From contig NC_069133.1 in the NCBI RefSeq assembly GCF_026914265.1, positions 53,085,182-53,149,181 on the forward strand: a stretch of DNA of 64,000 nucleotides, in the 5' to 3' direction. This DNA comes from Mya arenaria. Lineage: Eukaryota > Mollusca > Bivalvia > Myida > Myidae. The notes beneath the pieces are model-generated. The model ran no database searches, was not told the DNA's origin, and saw nothing but the letters and a program-made list of their open reading frames with translations. Below are positions 1-11,883 of this stretch, in pieces; the first letter of the stretch is position 1, and every line of letters starts with the position of its first letter. Position numbers and translations under genes: made by a program.

Positions 1-55
1 ACACTGGGCTGCAATTTTGGCGGCAGTTCGAACCCTGTCTCCGACTCGATTTTGT
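1..55 (+). mobile_element. tRNA-derived SINE fragment (cut by window edge)
   Basis: A box-B-like RNA polymerase III promoter word (AGTTCGAACCC) lies about 28 bases in and is followed by a T-rich stretch. This is what the 3' part of a tRNA-derived SINE head looks like. The rest lies outside the window, so a real tRNA 3' half cannot be excluded; no folded cloverleaf is visible. Confidence 0.25.
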
Positions 56-299
56 TTTACATTTTGGTATTTATTTTTACAATTATGATATCCAGAGTAA
101 AACATTTTATTAAATAATTGTCCTGAGATTCGTTACAGAAAAAAAACTTTTTTTAGTGCCAATCTGGTGAACAGTCCCTTTAAAAACTATTTTGATCTGT
201 TGATAACTGTAGTTATTTTGCAATAAATATTGACCAACAGATAACTTTTTAGATAACTTTGACAAAACCAAAAACTTAACAAGTCAATTGGCTGCTGGT

Positions 300-890
300 A
301 TCCTTAAAAACATGCCCCTGATAAGCCTTGAACCTCTAACATCCTGGCTGAGAATGACCCTCAAAACCCTAACCTCCTGGGTGAGAAACCCTATGAGCCT
401 AAAACCCCTAACCTCCCGGGTGAGAATGAGCCTCCAAACCCAAACCTCCTGGGTGAAAATGAGGCTTGAACCCCTAACCTCCTTGGTGAGAATGAGGCTT
501 GAACCCTAACATTCTGGGTGAGAATGAGCCTGAAACACCTAACCTCATGGGTGGGAATGAGGCTTGAACCCTTACCTCCTGGGTGAGAATGACCCTCAAA
601 CACCTAACCTCTTGGGTGAGAATGAGCCTCAAACACCTAACCTCCTGAGTGAGAATGAGCCTCAAAACCCTAACCTCCTGGGTACAAATGAGCCTCAAAA
701 CCCTAACCTCCTGGGTGAGAATGAGGCTTGAACCCTAACATCCTGGGTGAGAATGGGCCTCAAAACCCTAACCTCCTGGGTGAGAATGAGGCTTGAACCC
801 TAACATCCTGGGTGAGAATGAGCCTCAAACCCCTCACCTTCTTGGTGAGAATAAGCCTCAAACACCTAACCTCCTGGGTGAGAGGCAGAC
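300..890. repeat. Minisatellite, about 32-bp unit, about 17 copies
   Basis: A degenerate tandem array whose unit reads roughly CCTAACCTCCTGGGTGAGAA followed by TGAGCCTCAAAA. Copies differ by substitutions (ACCTCC/ACATCC, GAGCCTC/GAGGCTT) and small indels. Short open frames across it on both strands are by-products of the repeat. No coding gene is supported. Confidence 0.9.
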
Positions 891-3309
891 AGCAATTATA
901 CCACTCAACCTCCAAATTTCACTGCTGTGTTCAACTTGTGAGGTAGGAACCATTCCTTTAAAGTACATATTGTGTAAAAAATATAAATGATCATGATTTT
1001 ATTGTATTGATGTTAAGTAGGTTGACTTGGCAATCTTTAATTTGTTTATCAAACTTTAACAGTTGGATCATCTTAAACATTGTTTCATTAGTGCCATCTG
1101 GTATATGCCAGAATATATGGGGGAAAAAACATGATTTGTAATTCCTTATCACCACTTCTCTACCATACACGTCATGATTGAGGATAAATGCAACCTACCA
1201 TTAAAATATGACATATTATAAATGTATAAATCTTTTTTGTTGCTCATAAATGAATGTTAATGCATGCATATATGTATTTATATACACCCTTTTGCCAAAA
1301 AAATTCACACTATTATATAATTGATCCTATAACGAAATGCATGAAAAAGACTAAGTTTTTAAGTATTCTTATCATGTATACTCTATTTCACCAATTTATA
1401 TACACAACATTAAAGTAAAGCACATCAAACATTTAACAATATCATACCAATCTTAGGTCAAGTCAAGGATTAATACATGTGGACATTCATGAAACCTGAT
1501 GCATCATTCCCAATTAAACTGAAATACGAACAATATACCAAAACTTAATAGAGCCCTGCCCTTTTACCTAGCTAAAACTATACCTTCTTCATGCTTCAGT
1601 GAAGATATCGACTCATCATGACTTGAATCTTCAGTCGCTGACATTGTAGTTGATCTATTCTACCCAGCTATACTGCGGGGACTTATAAGGACAGGTGAGG
1701 CAAACATGTTCAAACAAGGCTTTCTTCTGTCCTGCAATAAAAACATTTACTATATTTGACCAGGTTTATCCCTTATCTTTCAAAAATAAGCAGTAAAGCA
1801 GTCATACATTTCTTTGATGCTTTTGTAATGGATGTGCTGTATCTGATTTAACACATGCTTGGTTTATTTTCATGCTTTTCATTGGTTGAGATGTTGTCAC
1901 ATGACAAACCATAGAAAGTGATATTCACTGACGAAAAGTGGTGATACTTTTGTTAACAAAGCCATGTGTGTAACAGGATATGACATCATTTCCATTTGAT
2001 TCTTATGAGAATAAAACAGCAAATGGAATGAACGTCAGTGATGTCCTTTATTGTGCATTGATTTCATAAAAATATTATGTAATAATATTATATGAAAACA
2101 CTTCTTTTAGGAAGCTTAGTACTAAAAGCATACAATAAAACACTTATAGACTGATAATATCGGTACATATCAAGCCTCCAACATAAATGACACAACGCCA
2201 TTGGTCAAGGACTGGTCACCCGGTGACCTCATGATTTTCCGTATTGGGTCACCAAATTAATATCGTACCAAAATGGCGTCTATTTTCCGATTTCAATGAA
2301 TATTCTGATGAAAAAATTAAACATGTTAACAGGTCATCGACGTGATATATACGTTATGAGGTTAGTAGGTGACCTGATGTGGGAGATACGGGGCACAGGA
2401 AATCGGGTCACCTACTAACTCTGTAACTTATAATATCCCATTTTATAAACCAAATATCACTTTTAATGGTTGATATAATGGGATCTACATGATACATCTC
2501 ATCAAAAGACAATACCATGGATTCGACAAACAATATAGATTTGTAATTATTACCATGGATTCGACAAACAATATAGATTTGTAATTGAAGAACTCAAGGC
2601 AATGTGCAGCAACTAGTCTTCAATTTCGGACAATTTTCATGAATTACATGAGGAAATAAAGATACATATACATTTGTACTTGACAGTAAATGAAGTACAC
2701 AAAGGTTTATATATCTCAGTTAATGCTCAAGTTACACAAACTATCAGTTGCACAAACAAACCATTACTATAACAAAGTAATTACCATTTCCAAATCCATA
2801 AATTCATGTTAAAATATTAAAACACAAAAATACGGAAAACAAATCACTGGAGTACACAAGAATATCAAATTACCATTTACACTGAAACCCAAACTCTGTC
2901 ATTTTTGCTTTTTGCATACCCCACTGAACAACAGCAGGTACCTAACTATTGATATAACCCTTTATTCGATAATCTTAAGTTTAAAAAGAGTTTAAAAATT
3001 AAAAGTCACTCAGTAAAATCATGTTTGTGAGAATTTGTTTTCAAAATGTGTTAAAACTGAGTTATTTATCTATAATTATAAACTAACATCAAATAATCAC
3101 TGTTTTGATGATATAATTATACTTACAAGTACAGATATTGTAAATTTCAACCTAAAACATCCATCTTTCAATGGGGTTACTAACAAAATGAAGTACTTTC
3201 TTTTGTATTTCCTTTAATAAAAGAACTCTGAGGCTATATTAAATTGATAGTAAGTTCATTGATTCAACAATGCCACCTATCATCATCCAAATTATTTTAA
3301 AACACACAC
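891..3309. other. Intergenic, no gene seen
   Basis: AT-rich sequence with no convincing exon. It contains a perfect 38-bp tandem duplication at 2513-2588 (unit starts TACCATGGATTCGACAAAC) and an inverted repeat at 2361-2419, listed separately. Nothing else was recognised. Confidence 0.6.
2361..2419. repeat. 14-bp perfect inverted repeat (hairpin)
   Basis: GTTAGTAGGTGACC at 2361-2374 is mirrored exactly by GGTCACCTACTAAC at 2406-2419, with a 31-base GC-richer loop. More GGTCACC/GGTGACC words lie at about 2215-2250, so this may be one part of a larger folded repeat. No target-site duplication was identified. Confidence 0.7.
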
Positions 3310-3600
3310 TTAAAGCTGCACTCTCACAGATTGAGCATTTAGACAATTTTTTATTTTTTTGTCTTGGAATAAACCAATTTTGTGTGAATGTCTGAACACA
3401 AGTAATAAAAGATTACTGACAAAAGATCAGATCGTAATTTTCTTATTTACCTGAAAAAAAAAAAATCAAAATTCTGCGTTAGTAACGCTTTTACCCATAA
3501 AACATTAGTTTTTGAACGTAAATAAGAAAAGTGCATTCTGATCTTTTGTCAGCAGTCTTATATCACCACTGTCCAGACATTTACGCAAAAATTGGCTCCC
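3310..3600. mobile_element. Foldback MITE (family A), right end lost
   Basis: The element begins TTAAAGCTGCACTCTCACAG and is a long imperfect palindrome: the left arm (GACAAAAGATCAGATCG) is mirrored near 3540 (TTCTGATCTTTTGTCAGCA). A second, more complete copy is at 58979-59332 in a PDCD4 intron and ends GTGAGAGTGCAGCTTTAA. Terminal TTAA suggests a TTAA-targeting (piggyBac-like) family, but no transposase is present. The right terminus of this copy is degraded. Confidence 0.7.
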
Positions 3601-4624
3601 TTTCTAGTAAAGCAAAGTTGCATCAAACAAGATAAAAACATTTTATTATAAATCAGCAGTCCTGACAACTTACCAAAGACTGAAAGCATATACAAAATGA
3701 CTTTTTGTGGGGTATTTTCCTTACAATTACCAAATTAATCAGAATAAAGAATAAAGTAATTATTGTTCAGGAAAATTTATATCAGTCTTTTACCTGCATG
3801 GAAAATTATTATTTTGTCTTCTCCATACATGCCATATTTCTGAAATGCTTCCCAGGCGATTTTGGTCTGAATTCCAGGTTTTTTTTTATATTACGCCAGG
3901 GGATTTTTACACAGCGAAATTTTGCACAATATCTAAATTTATGATATAAAGAATAAATACAGAAACACACTCTAATTTAATATTTTTTTTACTTAGACAT
4001 CATGGTCCTTCATGTAATTTCACACTCATAATATTATAGATTCTTCCCACTGTCAACCTTGAGCTAGTTTTCAAGAAAATACAATTAAATTTAATTCCAG
4101 GGGATATGGATCCCCCGGCGGGGGACCAGGGGATGGGTCATAATTCCGGGGGATATGGCATGTATGCTTCTCTCGCTCCTGTTTTTAAACAAAGAAAAAC
4201 TGAAATATTTCACCCCCTCTCTACTATTTTTCCAAAAACATCTCAAACAAAGCATTCAAATGGTGTGGCCTTATTTGAACTTCGAAACATGACTTACATG
4301 TATCATTGTTACACTCAGTATTTTCATATAACACATAAAATGTCTATCGTTACACCATGAGAGTCCCTTTATGAAACATTGTCGTGCCTTTTTAAACGAA
4401 AATTAATTATTCAAATCATTAAAAATGATCAGTTTTTTTACTATTCACAAAGGTCAGGGTTATTCTTGTCATTATGAAAAGACATAGTTTATAGGAACAA
4501 AAGCTGTCACAGCAAAGTGACAAATGCCCCTGATTGTTCCTCGTCAGACAGCTGGTAGTAATATAATGTTCTGAATGCATCAAGCCCATACTTCGTTTTA
4601 AAAAGATCATGTTGAAACTACATG
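3601..4624. other. Intergenic, no gene seen
   Basis: AT-rich sequence. A short GC-rich patch at about 4100-4160 repeats GGGGATATGG three times. No splice-flanked coding exon, RNA gene or transposon end was recognised. Confidence 0.5.
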
Positions 4625-6420
4625 TATATGTTCCGACAGGGATTCTGGGTTAAAGGATATTATGTCTATAAAAAGTTCTAAAAACAAGCTAAATTACACT
4701 TAAATGTTAATTCATATCAGTTCCTTGCCTAAAAAGTAAATATTCAAAGAACAAATATGAGTTAAAGGTGTGTTTTTTTCATTCCTTTCTGTCAAAACGT
4801 AACTGTATTTACATGAAACAGACAACAGTTTAGCATTTGAAGCTTTCTTAACTGAATTCAAAATAAAGAGGTAAAACCTGTGTTATAGTACTGTTATAAT
4901 GCTTATTTTGTGCAAAATACGTTGGCAATTACGTGGTAATATAGCTACAATAATGAGCGATCAGGGATACTTTTTTATTATTTTGACATTTCTTATGTAT
5001 CCCTGTAACGCTACAACTCCCTACCATTTAACACTGGGTGAAAGTATATGTACTAATATTATGCATCAATGTTGAATAATAATGACAAAATTGCTCAATA
5101 TATACCTGTCAGACAGTGATCTTAACTGGATTGAATTTGTCATATGGGTCGTTATTTTCACATAAATATATTCCGGGTCACGAATACCATTATACAATAA
5201 CATGTACATAACCTGTTAGATTTACAGATATCAGGATAAACTTGAAAACAACAGACACATGTAAGTGTTTTATGATATCTGAACATGTTTTTGGCATAAT
5301 GACATAAATAAATATGTGTTTAATCGCAGGCAATAATATTTTCGTAGAAATTTGAATTTATAACAGAGATAATTTCAAACGTGTGGCTGAGAGGATTCTG
5401 TGCACGGACCGTTCACTACTACTTTTTGCTGGGATGGTGGACGTCACGAGTCTGCCATAGTTAAAAAAATCTTCAAAAGACTCATTGACGGCCATTTAGG
5501 TGGACTACGTGGTTATATAAAGTTTCATAATATTATAATATATTTCAAGCCTCAAATACTTTAATATCTAAATACAATTTGAATATATTTCATCCCCCTC
5601 CCCCCCCCTCCCTAGTTTTTTGACAAACCCTTTAAATTGTTTAAGAATTAAAAGTCTATTATTTGAGACTAGACAGCACAGTGTTAAATAGTCCAAATAA
5701 TTGTACGTTGATGGATTTTTTTTAGATTTTTGATATGAAAAAAATTTTGATATGAAAAATCCACGTACAAATTGTTTAATATTAAAAGTGGGTAGTTGTT
5801 CCGATCAGGATTCCGGGTTAAAGCATATAGTGTCTATAAAACATCATAAAAACAAGAAATATTACCAGATAATGTTATGTTATATTAGTTCCGTACACAA
5901 AATATAAATATCCAACTTATAATTATGAGTTTGACGGTTTTTCTTCATTTCATTCTGTCAAAACATAATGATATATACATGAAGGGCACCTGCAAGGCTT
6001 CAGGGCACAGTTTTAAATCGCTCGGAACATTTCGGCCATGCCCGAGTTGTTAAGATTGTATAATGAGGTCTATCTCGAAGCTTTGTCGGAGGAGGCCGAG
6101 TTATTATGATTGTATCGAGTTGTTCCCTTTCGCATAATTGTTGTCTGTGTCAGTCAACTTTCGTTTTATTGGAAAGGTAAACAACTTGTTTTAATGTATT
6201 AAATGCTTGTTTAGTGCAAAATAACATTTCACTTACATGGTAAAATATGAATATAACTCTTTATGATCAATTTCAACCATAAAATACTTCACTTGAAGCA
6301 ATTTCAATATTTTAAAACACCCCCGTTTTTTGCACAGTCCCGTTTAGACGTTAGGGATTGGAAGAATCCCATATAACACGTCTATTATTTAAGACTAAGT
6401 GTTAAAGTGCCCCCAGGATA
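4625..6420. repeat. Ancient segmental duplication, two diverged copies
   Basis: 4625-4825 (GGATTCTGGGTTAAAGGATA, then TGTCTATAAAA, AGTTCCTTGCC, CTGTCAAAACGTAA, ACATGAA) matches 5800-5985 (GGATTCCGGGTTAAAGCATA, TGTCTATAAAA, AGTTCCGTACA, CTGTCAAAACATAA, ACATGAAG) in order and orientation. Downstream matches continue: TGCTTATTTTGTGCAAAATA near 4900 against TGCTTGTTTAGTGCAAAATA near 6205, and GTCTATTATTTGAGACTA near 5650 against GTCTATTATTTAAGACTA near 6380. The unit is about 1.2 kb and well diverged. It is either a tandem duplication or two copies of an unclassified dispersed element. Confidence 0.6.
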
Positions 6421-7990
6421 CCCTTTTCATTCACTTATATAATTATTATAGGTTTCTGCATGCATGAAGTTCTAGAAATGACTCTTAAGTTTACCAGAAG
6501 ATTATACCAGGTTTGATATACAACTAATATACAACTATCTATTTAGTTAGCTATTAGTATAGTGTAACCATCCAATTGGATTAATTCCTTGAGTATACTG
6601 TTACACCAACTGACACTTAAACTAGACAATTTTCCGGCTTGAGTCATGTTTTAAAGATATCTTTACATAAAAAACATAAGTTTTTAGTTCATGATATTTA
6701 CCTTTATCAGATATATCCACTGACATTAACTTATATCTTTAATAATAAAAAAATATGTTTTTTTGTTTACATCCAACAGGAAGCGTCACTCTTCAGGAAC
6801 GGCAACTCTTTAGTATTAACTCTGCACGCTGAAACACTCAAATGCACAAAGACATCCACAATGTGGATGCAGTGCTAACCCTTACATATGTTATTAAAAA
6901 AAATGTATTTAAACTTATTTATCCAAAATTAATGTTGGCGACAGAAATTCATTTATATGAATAACTCCCGAGTTCGTTTTTTCAGTAGAAACCAGTACTG
7001 GTGCCCATTTTGAGGAGCCAAGAGACCAAACCCCATGATGGGGTCGAACACCTATTGGGTGATAGGCGGATGTAACGGTACACATACATGTTCACCATAC
7101 ATGTTCACACCTAAACCAATCTAATACTCAGTTAAAACTTTAGTTCAAATATAAGCCGTCAGAGAAAAAAACTTGTGATCTTGTAAATAAAATATGCAAC
7201 CAAGATTCTGTGTACAGAGTAAATGGTTACAGCTTATAACAAGGCAAATTATATATAAGTCTCTGAATTTTTTTTTTAATTTAAAACACTATGACGTTGC
7301 TCCGTGTGATGAGATACGACAAGATGCTTGTTAAAGCAGAGCGTGGACATGACAAGAACAAAACAATTTAAATCAAAGAACCGTCTTTTCCAATGCAGTA
7401 TTCCCTAATTTCATTGGAAAAGTAAAAGGCCCTTTTCAGCTAAAGAGCACTCTCTTTGCAGTGTGGTTACGCTGACTGCTATCTATTCGAACATGCTCAT
7501 TTGGAACAAATCCACATCACATTTAGATCACGTTACCAAGCTATACAATGGCAGTCATGCCTGAAAAAAGTGAATCACAGGAAAGAGAAACTAACCGCCT
7601 CAAAGACACCCGGGTCAGTGCGTTTGGTCTGTTGCAGAAGGCAGAGACATGCGACAACGCCCCCCCCCCCCAACAAAAAACAAACAACAAACACGCCAAC
7701 CATTAAAAAATGTATCTAATGTGTGATCAATTCAAGGTTGCTTTGGTAACCATTCTAAGAGGGTATATTAATACTCAGTGTTCCGTCCATGAACAACCAC
7801 TATCAGGCTGACATAATTGGTGGGCCACATAAAGCACCCAACACTCTTACAGAAGAAGCAATTGTGTAAACAAAACATAATGTTTCTATGGCTGATTCTA
7901 TGGTTGAGATGGCCGCCAAAGGACGGTAACCCGGAAGCTGCGACGGAAGAGAAATTGATAACGTTGAAGCTGGTGCACTTACTGTGAATC
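6421..7990. other. Intergenic, no gene seen
   Basis: Mostly AT-rich. A stretch near 7015-7075 contains GGGGTCGAACACC and could be a weak tRNA-like SINE relic on the minus strand. Open frames here are short and lack splice or family support. Confidence 0.4.
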
Positions 7991-7994
7991 ATTC

Positions 7995-8033
7995 ACACAC
8001 ACGCACGCACGCACGCACGCACGCGCGCGCGCG

Positions 8034-8067
<34 letters not shown>
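7995..8067. repeat. Compound microsatellite (ACGC)n-(CG)n-(CA)n
   Basis: Simple-sequence tract of CACG/ACGC units passing into CG dinucleotides and then a long CA run. The alternating purine-pyrimidine run is a classic potential Z-DNA former. Confidence 0.95.
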
Positions 8068-8072
<5 letters not shown>

Positions 8073-8178
8073 CATTATGAAGAGGACATGCTAAGATTGC
8101 GTCGAGAAAATCCAAGAAACTGGGATGTTCTTACATGACTGCATGCATTGTCAGCAAGACAGATCGGTGGCGGCCTAG

Positions 8179-8876
8179 ATGTGTAGAAAAGTCATGATAT
8201 TAAGCAATAATCACCTCGTTATACGGTACACTCCACAAGAAAACTCCGCTTTTCTCGTTACTCGTTTACGCGGATGTTTGTTATCGAGACCATGTTCAAA
8301 TAAAACGCTATCCGTGTACCTAGGAGTTCGACCTCGTCGTCCACCGCGGCGGATTTGTCGACCAAATACACATCAAAACGAACGTCGCAAAACGTATAAA
8401 ACAAAAATAAGAATCGCTTTTAAAACCGCTCACCTGACAACCATTGCCGCTTCTGTAACTAACGCTGCCGTTTCAACCGTCAGTTTCGAATATTTCCCGT
8501 TGACCCTCGACCATCCTCAACCGACAGAAGACAAGTCAATCAAGGGTCGAGAAACTTGGTTTAAAAAATCTGAAAACACTCTGACTGGGATAACAAATGA
8601 TGTAGCCGTATTTGTATGGCGATACTGATAATGGAAAGCCAACCGTCATCAGATCAAGTCAACGAGTTGAGGAAACGGAAATATGACAGGAATTTAGCAT
8701 TGGAGTTTAACATCGTCACGGAATACGTACCACATACGGTAGTGACTTTTTACGAATTATTTATATTTAGAGAGTCTGATGTACGAACATTAAATGTGTT
8801 GGTCATAAATCAAACATACATCTGGAATAATTCATATCACTCCAACGGGATGCAAGTCCGTGATAAAAACGTCTAA
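8179..8876 (+). other. CpG-rich region with two overlapping unrecognised ORFs
   Basis: Two forward open frames overlap by 13 bases: 149 codons at 8179-8628 and 86 codons at 8616-8876. Neither product resembles a family I know; the first is basic in the middle (RPRRPPRRICRP). Unlike its surroundings, 8240-8560 keeps many CpG dinucleotides (CGTCGTCCACCGCGGCGG and others), which suggests unmethylated or recently arrived DNA. On the minus strand CAG|GTGAGC near 8430 is a strong donor-like site, so this could instead be the first exon and promoter of a minus-strand transcript. The coding call is weak. Confidence 0.2.
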
Positions 8877-10022
8877 CACAGGAACGTCTGAATCCTCGCT
8901 AACAATGATCCAGAAATATGCAATAAAAATGTCGCTTCTGACAAAGAGCATGCATTTCAAAACGCCAATAGTCGATGTGTTCACGACTACACCCTAGCAT
9001 ATTGTAATCCATGATCATTTAAAGAAGAACACAATTCGACAATGAAAAAAAGACAATGACGAGATCGTAGATAACATACATGTATACGGAAAGCATGGGT
9101 TGACAAAGAAAATGAATTCATATTGTATGCGCAGTTTATAAATTGGAATGAACTGCAGTACTATAAATATACATATATAATGTAGTTATACTAGTGTTTT
9201 GCGTCAATAGTATCTCAAAAACATGAACATAAAAACAGAAACTAGTGCAATGAAATGAGTATTGGAGAATTGTTTGTTTTACAATCACCAGCATTTGCCA
9301 CATTCGAAATGAGATGAGGTTGCTTTATGTGTACAAAGATCCATTTTGAAAGTTTAAACGGTGTTTGAGGTATGGCCAAGGTTGAAGTTCTTGCATGATA
9401 AGAAGGTCGCAGCGACGACGACACCATGACAATCACTTCGATTTTACTTTAAAGAAGCGACGAGCTAAACTGTTTAAAATAACTTAGGTCGTGCACATAG
9501 TATATGTAATCAAGAACAAAATGAGGTCATCTTGTACCGAAACAACGATTCTTACACCAGTTCATAACGATTGGACATGGTGATGATCGATAAGGTACAT
9601 TTGCAATTCGACTAGGACTGCCAGTTCATCAGTCCTTGCTGCCAAGAAATCAACACTCATATTCATTAAATGCATTTGAACAATACAGCGAGTGTATAAT
9701 ATTTTATAAGCAATCGACATTTTATACACATTTTCACATTAACTTAATGTTTACTCGTATCTACGAGTAGAGATTGGTGAAATGAAATATATTTATATAA
9801 AACACGTGAACACATTCTAAATAAAGCAAATTCAAACGTCTAGCTGTATTTCTTTGGATTGTCCGAAATTGTTGACTCAGCTGCATGTGTGATCATGCTC
9901 GTACACCAGAGAGATGATGCTATGAGTTACATTCATTAAAATTATTATTATCAAACCTCTGCTGAATGAGAATGCTGTGTGATATGCACGTTGATATTAT
10001 TTGTTCATTTGTTACACTTGAC
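8877..10022. other. Intergenic, no gene seen
   Basis: AT-rich sequence with no exon-like open frame bounded by good splice sites and no recognisable transposon ends. Confidence 0.5.
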
Positions 10023-10280
10023 GTGGCGGATCCATGATCCAATACACGCTTGATTATCATGGAGCGCTCGCAGGTTCGATCCACCGCCTCAACACTCAAA
10101 CTAATTACACGTTAATCGGGGATCATGTGCGACAAAACTGTATATTGACGCACGTTAAAAGACCAAGGTAACATTCTGTCTGTGCAGTATGCGACACAAC
10201 CTACAATGTAACAAAACTGTTTCTATCCATGGGGCCGGCGCCGACGGATAGTCCGCGGTGACGTCGTAAAATGGACATGT
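10023..10280 (+). mobile_element. tRNA-derived SINE
   Basis: The head (10023-10090) looks like a tRNA: GTGGCGGATC at the 5' side, a perfect B-box (GGTTCGATCC) near the 3' side, then ACCGCC that can pair with GGCGG. It is followed by a body with GTTAAAAGACCAAGGTAACA and TCTGTCTGTGCAGTATGCG. The cloverleaf is imperfect and there is no intron-free functional tRNA fold, so this is a SINE rather than a tRNA gene. The 3' end is uncertain. Confidence 0.5.
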
Positions 10281-10501
10281 ATGCCCTTACACTTATAATA
10301 GTAATGCATCATTCGCTGGATAGTCAAATATAAAAAACATGGATGCTAAAAACGTATCATCATTAAAATCATCAACCTGGAACCAATAACATTCCATCCT
10401 TCTCCCATCATCAACTAATTAAGCATCAACTGAGCACCCAAAAATCCAGAATAGTTAGTCGACGGTGAATACAATTAAGATCCCCCCCCCCCATATAAAT
10501 A

Positions 10502-11883
10502 CGTGGTATGTTCGGAAAGTTCCCGGATTGAACGCATTCCTTTTGAAAGGCTCATTGTATTATAATGAAATTTAGTATAGATTTACTACATCTTTTATTC
10601 CATTTCACTCTAAAATTTCGATTCCATACATATAACAGTAAAAAAGTTACAATAAATTTAAAACATGTACCAACGATATGGCGGAGCAACCCGACGTTAA
10701 AATTTATAACGTCAACGTCAATTCAGTTTACTCTTTCTCGAAATAGCGGCCATGTGCTTGCACGCAACGTTCATGTCTCCTGACCCATAATGTGTAAACA
10801 GTTTGAAACCATTGTTTATCAAATTAAGACATAATTGTCTGCACGTGACAACGTAGGCTCTCGAGATCGTCGAATCTGATTCAGCGTAGCTGGGCTTTGA
10901 CGGCCGGGAAAAGCGCAAAATCAAGTGGCGCAAGGTCTGGGCTGTAGGGGGGCGTGCTCCAACCTGCCGATCCCGAGAACATCCAGCTCCAACTCTGTGT
11001 ACCGGGCCCTGTGCGCTGGGGCATTGTCCTGAAACCACGTTTCATCCGTTGTGATTATTCTTTGAAGAAATCTGTCCCCTTCACGTCGATAGGACCTCAA
11101 AAAGTTCAATGATTTATTCAACCTATCCTTCATCTGATTGTCATCCAACAGCCTTGGCATCCAACGTGCGCACACCTTTGTCATCTTAAACTCTTCAGTA
11201 ATTAACTTATACGCTGTTGCTACCCCAATGTCACATTCCTCGGCCACTTCCCGTGTAGACACTCGTCGGTCCCTATCAAGCATGGACTTTACCATTTCGC
11301 GCTTTTTCGCCACAAGTGCCGGCCTCCCACATCTCTCGTCGTCGGATGTTGACTTGCGCCCCTCCTTAAAGCGTCTGTGTCACTCAAAAACAGCTGTGCG
11401 ACTCAAAGTTTGGTCTCCAAACGATTTCTTCAACTGTATCAATGTTTTCGACGGTGAAACATCTAAATTCTGGAGAAACTGTATCACGACACGCTGTTTT
11501 TCAATAATTTCGCGTTGCATGTTTGCTTTGAGCACATGTTTTGTAGTATGTTATGCGAGGCGGTGTCTGTTCAAATGACGTCATGCGTATTTTACTAATG
11601 ACGTCATGTTGTGGTTCGACGTCAAGATGACGTTTCCCGCGTTTTTTAACGTCACAAAATGCGTTTAATGTGAACATTATAGGAAAGTATACGGCTTGCT
11701 CCACAACAGCAAATATTATGTTGCTATGGATACAATATTTTAAGAATGTATTGACTTAGGCGAATGTCCGCTTATTATCAAAATGAATATATATGTGTCT
11801 CAACTTCGCCGAAGTTTCAAAGCTCTATGTTGAAATATAACAAAGTTATTGGTACAGTCCGGGAACTTTCCGAACATACCTCG
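10502..11883 (-). mobile_element. Mariner-family DNA transposon, internally deleted
   Basis: Both ends carry the same inverted repeat: CG(T/A)GGTATGTTCGGAAAG then TTCCCGGA, with a perfect 23-base core at 10505-10527 and 11858-11880. TA dinucleotides lie at 10500-10501 and 11884-11885, as expected for the TA target-site duplication of Tc1/mariner elements. The 1.38-kb length is typical of mariner. The transposase lies on the minus strand but is defective (next entry). The near-perfect terminal repeats suggest a fairly recent insertion or mobilisation by a relative. Confidence 0.93.
10731..11520 (-). pseudogene. Mariner transposase, broken
   Basis: Read on the minus strand from ATG at 11520: the N-terminal helix-turn-helix region begins MQREIIEKQRVVIQFLQNL. 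A TGA replaces the expected Trp of the FEWHRRFKEG-like motif near 11393. The second helix-turn-helix follows (STREVAEECDIGVATAYKLI) and then the first catalytic Asp motif (TTDETWFQ). This runs directly into DNAPAHRA, the second catalytic Asp motif. In intact mariners these are about 90 residues apart, so some 250 bases are missing in frame. After a frame change the C-terminal part is recognisable (DLAPLDFALFPAVKAQLR), interrupted by another stop, and it ends near EKE. The remnant is about 790 nt against roughly 1,040 in a full gene. It cannot encode an active enzyme. Confidence 0.92.

Noticed and set aside
4106-4360. 84-codon forward open frame starting MDPPAGDQGMG
   Set aside because: It is driven by a local GGGGATATGG repeat and lacks splice sites or family similarity.
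7015-7075. tRNA-like stretch with GGGGTCGAACACC
   Set aside because: No full cloverleaf and no clear A-box at the right distance; at most a SINE relic.
11138-11578. 146-codon forward open frame inside the mariner
   Set aside because: It is antisense to the recognisable minus-strand transposase; only the minus-strand reading carries mariner motifs.
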